Shown in pieces: positions 1 through 6,156 of a stretch of 13,050 nt of DNA. The position numbers and the translations under genes were made by a program. Positions within the stretch are counted from its first letter, which is position 1. Each line of letters begins with the position of its first letter. A model generated the notes under the pieces. It did no database searches and was not told where the DNA came from. It saw only the letters and a program-made list of their open reading frames with translations. Origin of the DNA: CAYGUI01 sp964353115 (lineage in GTDB: Bacteria; Pseudomonadota; Gammaproteobacteria; JAGOUU01). The stretch lies in the NCBI GenBank assembly GCA_964353115.1, contig CAYGUI010000034.1, positions 1 to 13,050 on the forward strand. The letters run 5' to 3'.

Positions 1-2
1 TA

Positions 3-473
3 TCAAAACTAATTGAAATTAAAGACTCAATTCCATATATAGATTGTAATTTTACTGAAATAGATCCTTTAAGCATGGAAAAGCTACATGAAATTACGAT
101 TGAACTTTATCGTGATAAGATTTTAAATGAAGATGCATTTCAAATATTAAGGACTGAGTTTGTAAGAAGATCTAATGCTCTTCATAAAAATTTTCCTGGT
201 ATGGAAGTAGAATGTGTTAGCTTTGATGAGAGTGTATTTAGATTTGAACAAAGTATTATTAGCTCAACTATGCTAGCAGGAGTATTTTTAAAACAAAATT
301 TTATTTCTCAGATACAAAATCTTTCTAATTTTATATCATGTTTAAAGGATAATATATCTAGCAAACAAGATTTTTTAGGTAGCATTGCTGCTGTAGTACC
401 TGCTGTTTTGATGCAAAATCCATTGCCGGCTGGTCCAGCCGCTCCTATCATGACGCGAAGCCCAAGCCCATAA
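3..473 (+). CDS. Unrecognised protein, 3' part of a gene cut by the left edge
   Basis: I do not recognise this protein. The frame is open from base 3 to a TAA stop at 471-473, giving 156 visible residues. There is no upstream stop, so the methionine codon at 75 is probably internal and the real start lies left of the window. The visible part is mostly helical and charged, with no clear membrane span and no familiar motif. The last 15 or so residues are rich in Pro, Ala and Ser (ending TRSPSP). This tail is read through a GC-rich palindrome (427-441) and through the antisense of the last codons of the Pit transporter gene, with a 26-nt tail-to-tail overlap. The odd tail could be a late extension by loss of an earlier stop. 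Codon use is AT-rich like its neighbours. I am fairly sure it is coding because of the length of the open frame and the absence of another gene, but nothing supports a function. Confidence 0.6.
   Translation, partial: SKLIEIKDSIPYIDCNFTEIDPLSMEKLHEITIELYRDKILNEDAFQILRTEFVRRSNALHKNFPGMEVECVSFDESVFRFEQSIISSTMLAGVFLKQNFISQIQNLSNFISCLKDNISSKQDFLGSIAAVVPAVLMQNPLPAGPAAPIMTRSPSP
427..441. repeat. GC-rich perfect palindrome just past the Pit gene stop
   Basis: The 15 bases CGGCTGGTCCAGCCG read the same on both strands around a central T. As RNA they could form a six-pair, all strong except one, stem with a three-base loop. The site lies 6 bases beyond the Pit transporter stop codon in the direction of its transcription, and inside the last codons of the opposing gene. 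In such AT-rich DNA this GC block stands out. No clean run of T follows on the minus strand, so a classical intrinsic terminator is only a possibility. Confidence 0.4.
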
Positions 474-1716
474 ATAAAAATTTAAGTAAGTAAAATAATA
501 TAATAGATAATAAGGCTCCTGCTGGAAGAGTTATCACCCAAGACATAAATATTTGTTTAATTACTTTTAGATTAAGTGCTTCCATGCCGCGTGCAAATCC
601 AACTCCTAAAACAGCTCCAACTAATGTATGTGTTGTTGAAACTGGAATTCCTAGTCCTGATGCTAAAACAACTGTAGTTGCTGCGGCAAATTCTGCGGCA
701 AAACCACGACTAGGAGTTAATTCCGTTATTTCTTTGCCAATGGTGTAAATAACTTTATACCCAAAAGTAGCAAGACCTAAGACTATTCCAACACCACCAA
801 GTAATAAAACTTTATAATTAACAGTATTTGTTGGAACAAATCCCTTATTTTTTATTATATCTATAATTGCTGCCAATGGACTTACTGCATTTGCAACATC
901 ATTCGAGCCATGCGCAAAAGCCATAGAGCATGCAGTAAAAATCATTAATACGCCAAATATTTTCTCCACACTTTCAAAATGAATTTTGTCATCATTAAAT
1001 TCTGGTTGTTTAATATTTCTTAGAAGACCTACGCCAATTAAGTACATGATAAGACCAATTGCACATGATATAAAAAAGCTATTAAGAGTTGTTAAATTTA
1101 AATTTAAATGCTTTAGGCCTTTTGTGAATGTTATGTATGAAATAATAAATCCAACTATAAAAATATAATAAGGCACATATTTTTTAGCTTTCATAAACGG
1201 ATTGTTAGAATTAAGAATAAGTTTTTGAACACTTAAAAAAATAAAATAAGACATTATCGCGCCCATAATGGGGGATATAATCCAGCTGGTTGCAATTTGA
1301 AGTACCGAGGGCCAGTTGATAGAGGAAAATCCTATCCCAGTTATTGCAAAACCAACTATCGCTCCAACAATTGAATGGGTGGTGGATACGGGCCAACCTT
1401 TATTTGTTGCAATAAGTAACCATAAGCCGGCAGCTAAAAGAGATGAAAGCATGCCATAAACTAATATATTGTAATTTATAGTCAAATGCGCCATATCAAT
1501 AATTCCGCTACTTAATGTATTGGTAACTCCACCGCCAGCAAGTAGTGAGCCTGAAAATTCAAAAATTGCAGCAACTACTATTGCTTGCCTTAAAGTGAAA
1601 ATTTTGGCACCAACAGAAGTTCCCATAGCATTGGCGACGTCATTGGCTCCAATTCCCCAAGCCATAAAAAAGCTAAAGATTAAAGCTAACGCAAGGTAAA
1701 TAGCATCAAGATTCAT
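448..1716 (-). CDS. pitA: Low-affinity inorganic phosphate transporter, Pit/PHO4 family
   Basis: This is an inner-membrane carrier of the Pit family, which takes up inorganic phosphate, usually as a metal-phosphate complex, driven by the proton gradient. The 422-residue protein shows the internal duplication typical of the family. The signature GANDVANA is at residues 23-30 and its partner HGSNDVANA at 269-277. The paired PVSTTH elements are at about 109-114 and 358-363. Around ten hydrophobic spans are visible. It is shorter than E. coli PitA (499 residues) and has only a short hydrophilic stretch (about 235-250) between the two halves. The start is ATG at 1716 and the stop is TGA. No good ribosome site precedes it. 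It lies 21 nt downstream of the DUF47 accessory gene, a very common pairing that strongly supports a joint role in phosphate uptake. Its last 26 bases overlap the opposing gene at the left edge. Confidence 0.93.
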   Translation of the reverse strand: MNLDAIYLALALIFSFFMAWGIGANDVANAMGTSVGAKIFTLRQAIVVAAIFEFSGSLLAGGGVTNTLSSGIIDMAHLTINYNILVYGMLSSLLAAGLWLLIATNKGWPVSTTHSIVGAIVGFAITGIGFSSINWPSVLQIATSWIISPIMGAIMSYFIFLSVQKLILNSNNPFMKAKKYVPYYIFIVGFIISYITFTKGLKHLNLNLTTLNSFFISCAIGLIMYLIGVGLLRNIKQPEFNDDKIHFESVEKIFGVLMIFTACSMAFAHGSNDVANAVSPLAAIIDIIKNKGFVPTNTVNYKVLLLGGVGIVLGLATFGYKVIYTIGKEITELTPSRGFAAEFAAATTVVLASGLGIPVSTTHTLVGAVLGVGFARGMEALNLKVIKQIFMSWVITLPAGALLSIILFYLLKFLFMGLGFAS

Positions 1717-1737
1717 ATATTTTTTTAATTTTAGGAA

Positions 1738-2418
1738 TTATTTTGCGATCAATAACTGTAAATCATTGCCAACATTTTGAGATTTATCTGCTAAATCTCC
1801 GGTCCAATCAATAATTTTGTATAAAAACATAATATCTATTGGATTAAATTTATTTTCTATTTCAAATATTTTATGACGAATAGTTATTTGCATTTCATCA
1901 GTTTCATGCTCTATATCATCTATGTCATGTATTTTTTTCTCAACAATTTTGGTTTCTTTATTAGAAAAAGCACTTTCTAGTATTTCGTTAAGCTCAGAAA
2001 TAGCCACTTTTGCCATATGAGAGGATAAAATGCATTTTTTTAAAAATTCACTATATTCAGCTTCAATTTCTTGTGGAATAAGCATTTTACGACCAACTAT
2101 CAATCCGGCAATATCTCGAGCACAGTTAGCAATTTTATCTTGTGCTCTTAATAAAGCTAAAATATCACCACGAGATACTGGTAATAATAAACTTTCAGGA
2201 AGATTTACACGAATTTGATGCTTTAAATGGTCAGCCTGATTTTCATGTGAAATTATATCTTCTTGAATTTTGGTGGCAGATTTCCAGTCTTTACTAATTA
2301 CAGCTCTCATAAAAGGATCGAGTAGAGCGACAGTTTCATAGACTTTATTCATATGTTCCTGTAGCGGTTTAAAAGGAGAGCGACCAAAGATTTTGCTAAA
2401 AGTGTTATATATCGACAT
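1738..2418 (-). CDS. DUF47 / UPF0111 PhoU-like Pit accessory protein
   Basis: This 226-residue soluble protein belongs to the DUF47 (TIGR00153/UPF0111) family, all-helical proteins related to PhoU. They are nearly always encoded beside Pit transporters and are thought to control or assist them. The length is that usual for the family. Visible features are the opening FSKIFGRSPFKPLQEHM, an E-x3-D type pair at E59/D63 in ENQADH, a basic LLRAQDKIANCARD segment near 89-103, and the acidic IHDIDDIEHETDEM segment at about 163-176. These acidic clusters sit where PhoU-like proteins bind metal ions. The start is ATG at 2418. It lies 30 nt after the mutH stop and 21 nt before the Pit gene, all on the minus strand. 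A perfect TATAAT lies 6 bases upstream of the start, so it may also have its own promoter. The biochemical role in this family is not firmly settled. Confidence 0.9.
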   Translation of the reverse strand: MSIYNTFSKIFGRSPFKPLQEHMNKVYETVALLDPFMRAVISKDWKSATKIQEDIISHENQADHLKHQIRVNLPESLLLPVSRGDILALLRAQDKIANCARDIAGLIVGRKMLIPQEIEAEYSEFLKKCILSSHMAKVAISELNEILESAFSNKETKIVEKKIHDIDDIEHETDEMQITIRHKIFEIENKFNPIDIMFLYKIIDWTGDLADKSQNVGNDLQLLIAK

Positions 2419-2424
2419 GCCTAA

Positions 2425-2430
2425 ATTATA
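2425..2430 (-). promoter_or_regulatory. Possible -10 box before the DUF47-Pit pair
   Basis: On the minus strand, TATAAT occurs 6 bases before the DUF47 start codon. No good -35 hexamer is seen 16-18 bases upstream (the best is TTATAA at 2449-2454), and a transcript starting here would be almost leaderless. In such AT-rich DNA the motif may be chance, so I hold this weakly. Confidence 0.22.
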
Positions 2431-2448
2431 GACGATTAAGATTATTTT

Positions 2449-3048
2449 TTATAATGTTTTTAGTAAAATTTTGCCGTAAATAAAATCCTTTTGATNNNNN
2501 NNNNNTTTTTGGTTTTTGTTTTTAATGCCATTTTCATCATAGCTAGTGGCAAGTGAGCAGCCATTAGCTCCTTTAGGTCTTAGATGTAATGCCGTACCAA
2601 ACTTTGCAGTAATTTCCTGGGTTTTACCTAAAAGTATTAAATCAGTTATTTCTTCCCAATCATTTTTTATTAATTCATATTCGTCTTTATTTGGTTGCCA
2701 AATAAATGGCTCTGCAACTTTTCGAAAATTAATTATAGGAACCCATAAAACTTTACTAGTTTTTATAGCAACCAATGATTCATCATAATTTGCTGGTATA
2801 TTTTCTTGATTTGCAATACAAATATATGTTGATTCCAACGGCTCATAATTATTATTGATGGGAATAGTTTTAAGTTCTATACCAAGTGTTGGAAAATCAG
2901 GTAATGGTTTAGATGACGCTTCAGCTCCTAGTAATTTCTCTAATAAAATACCAATAGAGCCTTTTTTATTGGTTAAATCTTGTTTTATAAGCTCTAAACC
3001 TGCTAATTCTTGAGCTTTCTTTAATAATTGTGTTATGTTTTTTTCCAT
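2449..3048 (-). CDS. mutH: DNA mismatch repair endonuclease MutH (contains 10 undetermined bases)
   Basis: MutH is the methyl-directed mismatch-repair endonuclease that MutL activates to nick the unmethylated strand at hemimethylated GATC sites. The 199-residue product (ATG at 3048) aligns well with E. coli MutH (229 residues), starting at its second helix. It keeps the restriction-enzyme-like catalytic core: E37 in GILLEKLLG, then D51, E58 and K60 in DFPTLGIELKTIP, matching E. coli Glu56, Asp70, Glu77 and Lys79. KVLWVPI, NDWEEITDLILLG and LHLRPKGANG are also recognisable. Codons 182-185 contain the N run at 2496-2505. Reading frame and family spacing are kept on both sides, so it is a sequence-quality gap and not a broken gene. 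The N-terminus is about 20 residues shorter than in E. coli. It is divergent from ung, 23 nt away, and may lead a unit with the DUF47 and Pit genes. Its presence implies Dam methylation in this organism. Confidence 0.92.
   Translation of the reverse strand: MEKNITQLLKKAQELAGLELIKQDLTNKKGSIGILLEKLLGAEASSKPLPDFPTLGIELKTIPINNNYEPLESTYICIANQENIPANYDESLVAIKTSKVLWVPIINFRKVAEPFIWQPNKDEYELIKNDWEEITDLILLGKTQEITAKFGTALHLRPKGANGCSLATSYDENGIKNKNQKXXXXQKDFIYGKILLKTL
2496..2505. other. Run of 10 undetermined bases
   Basis: Ten consecutive N fall inside mutH. They cover the first three bases of codons 182, 183 and 184 and the first base of codon 185, whose remaining bases are AT (so Tyr, His, Asn or Asp). 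In E. coli MutH this place holds the segment RGFYLKKNF. The residue spacing from the preceding Gly to the following Phe differs by only one, so the true gap is probably close to ten bases. The flanking base runs (T-rich on the + strand) suggest a low-quality homopolymer region. Confidence 0.95.
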
Positions 3049-3057
3049 AGATATTAT
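3028..3057 (+). promoter_or_regulatory. Possible ung promoter inside the start of mutH
   Basis: TTGTGT at 3028-3033 and TATTAT at 3052-3057 are separated by 18 bases. They would place a transcription start near 3064, only about 8 bases before the ung ATG. Because the ung-mutH spacer is only 23 bases, any ung promoter has to overlap the mutH coding start, as this one does. The match is moderate and the DNA is AT-rich, so this is a candidate only. Confidence 0.25.
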
Positions 3058-3071
3058 TTTAACTAAAAATT

Positions 3072-3752
3072 ATGACTGATATACATCTTTGTATTGAACC
3101 GTCGTGGAAAAATGCATTGTCATCCGAATTCAATAAACCATATATAAAAGAATTAGAAAATTTTTTATTAACAGAAAAAGAGCAAGGTAAGGTTATTTTT
3201 CCAAAAAAGGAAAATATTTTCCGTGCCTTTAATTTAACGCCCATAGATAAAATAAAGGTAATCATTTTAGGACAAGATCCCTATCATGGTGATAATCAAG
3301 CTAATGGCCTAAGTTTTTCTGTTAATGAAAATATAGCATTACCACCATCATTAAAAAATATTTATAAAGAATTACATGATGATTTAGGATGTAGTATTCC
3401 ACAGCATGGGGACTTAACCTCATGGGCAGAGCAGGGCGTTTTATTATTAAATACTGTTTTGACTGTACAACGTAGTGCAGCTAATTCACATCGTGATAAA
3501 GGTTGGGAGAAATTTACGACAGAAGTAATTAAGACTATAAATAATCAGTGTAAAAATGTTGTTTTTATTTTGTGGGGCTCACCAGCTGCAAGTAAAGAAC
3601 TTTTAATTGATGGCAGTAAGCATCTTATTTTAAAAGCCCCACATCCATCTCCTTTATCATCATATCGAGGTTTTTTTGGTTGTAAGCACTTTTCTTTGGC
3701 AAATAATTATTTGAAAAATAACAATAAAAAAGAAATTAATTGGCAGCTTTAA
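3072..3752 (+). CDS. ung: Uracil-DNA glycosylase, family 1
   Basis: Ung removes uracil from DNA, starting base-excision repair of deaminated cytosine and misincorporated dUMP. All family-1 signatures are present in the 226-residue protein. The water-activating loop GQDPYHG is at 67-73, with catalytic Asp69 (E. coli Asp64). Also present are IALPPSLKNIYKEL at about 88-101, LLLNTVLTV at 124-132, VVFILWGSPA at about 163-172, and the DNA-minor-groove loop HPSPLS at 191-196 with His191 (E. coli His187), followed by RGFFGCKHFSLAN. The length is normal (E. coli 229). The start at ATG 3072 fits the family N-terminus, although no Shine-Dalgarno site is visible. It is head to head with mutH (23 nt) and overlaps bepA tail to tail by 17 nt. 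Its C-terminus, EINWQL, stops slightly earlier than the E. coli one. Confidence 0.97.
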   Translation: MTDIHLCIEPSWKNALSSEFNKPYIKELENFLLTEKEQGKVIFPKKENIFRAFNLTPIDKIKVIILGQDPYHGDNQANGLSFSVNENIALPPSLKNIYKELHDDLGCSIPQHGDLTSWAEQGVLLLNTVLTVQRSAANSHRDKGWEKFTTEVIKTINNQCKNVVFILWGSPAASKELLIDGSKHLILKAPHPSPLSSYRGFFGCKHFSLANNYLKNNNKKEINWQL

Positions 3753-5157
3753 TTTCTTTAATTCGAGCTTTAATTTGAGATTTTTGAACTTTAGTTAAAG
3801 TCTTATGATCTAAAATGCTTTCTAATTGTTGTATGGCAAGATCTTTATGATTATCTATTAGTAGTAGTTCGGCATTATATTTTTGAGCAATGGTTTTATT
3901 ATTTAAGTCGTTATAAGCTCGAGATAATAATTTATATATTTTTTCTAAATTATTTTTATTATGCTTTTCAAATAAATAGTTATTTAAAATATTAATGGCC
4001 AGCTTAGGACGCTTAGCTTCTATTGCTATAACAGCATATTTGTAAGCTATCGGAAAAAAATTTTTATTGTTTATATATAGATCATTAAGTTTATCTAAAG
4101 CTTTAGTATAATTTTTATTATTTTCATAATAATTAATTTCTAAAAAATCCGTGTAAATATTTTGTTCTAAATTTTTAGCTAATTCCATAGTCTTTGGTGA
4201 GTTTATATCATTATATGCTAATGCTAGCTGATATTCTGTGGCATATTTTTTTTGGTACAAACCAGAATTTAATTTTTTAGCTAAAATCTTGATTTCTTTT
4301 TCTGGATTATTATTCGTTAAATTAGCTATTAAAGCTTTAGTAAAATAAAAATTTGAATTTTGAGAATATTGTTTATATGAATAATTATTAGCGCGACTAA
4401 TAGTATCAGCCACTCGTGATTCAGTTAAGGGGTGGGTTCGTAAGTATTCAAGTTTAGCTTCTGCTGGATTTTGACTTGAGTCGGCTAAACTATTTAAAAA
4501 GCTTGGCATACCAAAAGGATCAAAACCTGCACGGTACAATGCTTGAATGCCAATTCTATCGGCCTCTTTTTCATTACTACGAATAAAATTTACCATGGCC
4601 TGTTGGGATAATGATAAAGAGGCTGCTAATGCACCCGGACCCAAAGCTGGATTATAGGCTGCTAATATGGTTGAAGCTAAAACAGCTGCAATAGAAGATA
4701 TTTGTAGGCTTTTATTATAGTCAGCAGTTTTTTTTAGGTGAAATTGTGTAGCATGTGCCATTTCATGAGCAAGTACGGCTGCAAGTTCACTTTCATTATT
4801 TGCTGTGGCAAAAATGGCGCTATTAATTACTATATATCCACCAGGTAAAGTAAATGCGTTAATTGTATTGCTGTTAACTAAATATATATGCAAATTTTTA
4901 TGTTTATAAAAAAAATAACTACTTAATCGTTTTACCAAATTATTTAAATAGTAATTTACAAGAGGATCATCTATAAAGGCTAATTGGGAATGCAGAAGGG
5001 AGATAACTTTTTGACCAACTTTTTGCTCTTCTAGTTGTTCTGAGAGTGTTCCTGGATAACCATTAATTTGCGGTAAGTCTAAGTTATATGCATAAATATT
5101 TACTGATATTGAAATAATTAGTAATATTAATACTTTTAGTATTTTAGTTAGAAGCAT
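3736..5157 (-). CDS. bepA: Periplasmic M48 metalloprotease/chaperone with TPR domain, BepA family
   Basis: BepA-type proteins (formerly YfgC) act in the periplasm. They help assemble the LPS-transport protein LptD through their TPR domain and degrade misassembled outer-membrane proteins. The 473-residue product (E. coli 487) begins with a signal peptide: a short basic start, a hydrophobic core at about 8-20 and probable cleavage after IYA (residue 23). The M48 zinc site is HEMAH at 131-135, with the third ligand Glu198 in NEKEADRIG. HPLTESR at 242-248 matches the region holding the regulatory His-switch of E. coli BepA (His246). Residues from about 260 onward form a helical repeat region consistent with TPRs. 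The start (ATG at 5157) is supported by a good Shine-Dalgarno GGAGAG at 5170-5165. It diverges from a LysR gene across 99 bp and converges on ung with a 17-nt overlap. No lipobox is seen. Confidence 0.9.
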   Translation of the reverse strand: MLLTKILKVLILLIISISVNIYAYNLDLPQINGYPGTLSEQLEEQKVGQKVISLLHSQLAFIDDPLVNYYLNNLVKRLSSYFFYKHKNLHIYLVNSNTINAFTLPGGYIVINSAIFATANNESELAAVLAHEMAHATQFHLKKTADYNKSLQISSIAAVLASTILAAYNPALGPGALAASLSLSQQAMVNFIRSNEKEADRIGIQALYRAGFDPFGMPSFLNSLADSSQNPAEAKLEYLRTHPLTESRVADTISRANNYSYKQYSQNSNFYFTKALIANLTNNNPEKEIKILAKKLNSGLYQKKYATEYQLALAYNDINSPKTMELAKNLEQNIYTDFLEINYYENNKNYTKALDKLNDLYINNKNFFPIAYKYAVIAIEAKRPKLAINILNNYLFEKHNKNNLEKIYKLLSRAYNDLNNKTIAQKYNAELLLIDNHKDLAIQQLESILDHKTLTKVQKSQIKARIKEIKAAN

Positions 5158-5164
5158 ATAAAAT

Positions 5165-5170
5165 CTCTCC
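5165..5170 (-). promoter_or_regulatory. Shine-Dalgarno site of bepA
   Basis: GGAGAG on the minus strand lies 7 bases before the ATG at 5157. It is one of only a few clear ribosome sites in this window and fixes the bepA start. Confidence 0.7.
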
Positions 5171-5180
5171 AGTTATTTTA

Positions 5181-5210
5181 ACACAATATTGGAATACTCT
5201 AGAGTTGTGT
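5181..5210. promoter_or_regulatory. Imperfect palindrome, candidate operator between bepA and the LysR gene
   Basis: ACACAA at 5181-5186 is mirrored by TTGTGT at 5205-5210, with partial symmetry continuing inward around a centre at 5195/5196 and a separate perfect CTCTAGAG at 5197-5204. The size and place suit a LysR-family recognition site between divergent genes. The left arm touches a possible extended -10 element of bepA (TGT-TAAAAT on the minus strand, 5183-5175). Binding is inferred only. Confidence 0.38.
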
Positions 5211-5223
5211 GCTAGATATTAAA

Positions 5224-5229
5224 TATAAT
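5224..5229 (+). promoter_or_regulatory. Possible -10 box of the LysR gene
   Basis: A perfect TATAAT lies 27 bases before the LysR ATG at 5257. No convincing -35 hexamer is found 16-18 bases upstream (5201-5206 is AGAGTT), as would fit an activator-dependent or weak promoter. It lies downstream of the palindrome at 5181-5210. Confidence 0.32.
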
Positions 5230-5256
5230 CTAAAATTTATTATAACGGTAAGTTAA

Positions 5257-6156
5257 ATGTCAGACAAAAGACTCAGAGTATTTTACTCTGTTGCTTTAAA
5301 TCAAAGTTTTACGCAGGCTAGCAAAGATCTAAATATGACTCAGCCAGCTGCCACTTTTCATATTAAGCAGCTTGAAAAAACATATGGCGTTAAATTGTTT
5401 GATAGACAATCTAATAAATCAACTCTGACTGAAGTTGGTGAAGTGATGTTTAACTATACTAAACAGTTATTTGATTTATATGCAAAGATGGATGGTGAAA
5501 TAGCTGAGCTTGCTGGTCAAAAGAAAGATCGTTTATGTATTGCTGCTACAGCTAAAATGAGTGATTATTTTTTGCCTAATATAATTGCAAAATTTAAGCA
5601 GTTAACTCCAACTGCCACTGTAAAATTAATAACTGCTTCTGATGAAGAAATTGCCAAGCTTTTAAGCCTTGGTAAGGCTGATATTGGAATTTGTGAGAAA
5701 GATTTAAATGATAGTAAGTATGATAGTGTTACTATCGATGAAGAAGAAATTGTTGCAGTTTTTTCTTCATCACACCCTCAAGCAAATAGTGATAAAATTA
5801 GTTTACAAGAATTATCAAAATTACCATTAATCTTAGAAGATAAAGGTAATTTTACTCGTGATTATTTTGAAGAGCATATTGGTAATTTAAATATTGCTTT
5901 AGAATTGAGTAGTGTTGAAGCAATTAAATCATCGGTTGAAAATAATGTTGGAGTGGCTGTTTTACCAAAAAGCTCTGTAGTAAAAGAAGAGAAGCAAGGA
6001 GTGTTATCCATCGTTAGTCTAGCGCCATCCTTAAAGAAAAAATTAATGATTTTCTTTCTCACTCAATCTTATGAAAATAAAATGATTGCTGAATTTTTAG
6101 AATTTTGTGTTAGTGTGTTAGAAAAAGATGAGAGCAATGAAAGAATTGTTATCTAG
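5257..6156 (+). CDS. LysR-family transcriptional regulator
   Basis: This is a 299-residue LysR-type regulator of normal length. Residues 1-62 form the winged helix-turn-helix: LRVFYSVALNQSFTQASKDL, then MTQPAATFHIKQLEKTYGVKLFDR, then a STLTEVGE wing. A linker helix runs to about 85. The two-lobed effector-binding domain follows from about 90 to 292, including IAATAKMSDYFLPNIIAKF and VENNVGVAVLPKSSV. The inducer cannot be told from the sequence. The DNA-binding head broadly resembles the CysL/CbbR-like branch, but I would not name a subfamily. It starts at ATG 5257 with no strong ribosome site. It diverges from bepA, and its end overlaps the start of perM by 20-29 nt, so both genes are likely on one transcript. 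LysR proteins often control the divergent neighbour and themselves, making bepA and perM the first targets to consider. Confidence 0.9.
   Translation: MSDKRLRVFYSVALNQSFTQASKDLNMTQPAATFHIKQLEKTYGVKLFDRQSNKSTLTEVGEVMFNYTKQLFDLYAKMDGEIAELAGQKKDRLCIAATAKMSDYFLPNIIAKFKQLTPTATVKLITASDEEIAKLLSLGKADIGICEKDLNDSKYDSVTIDEEEIVAVFSSSHPQANSDKISLQELSKLPLILEDKGNFTRDYFEEHIGNLNIALELSSVEAIKSSVENNVGVAVLPKSSVVKEEKQGVLSIVSLAPSLKKKLMIFFLTQSYENKMIAEFLEFCVSVLEKDESNERIVI

Noticed and set aside
75..77. ATG as the start of the left-edge gene
   Set aside because: The frame is open without a stop back to base 3, so this methionine is more likely internal to a gene that begins left of the window.
986..1396. Short open frames on either strand inside the Pit gene (986-1168 and 1211-1396)
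   Set aside because: They lie out of frame within a strongly conserved transporter gene and encode no recognisable protein.
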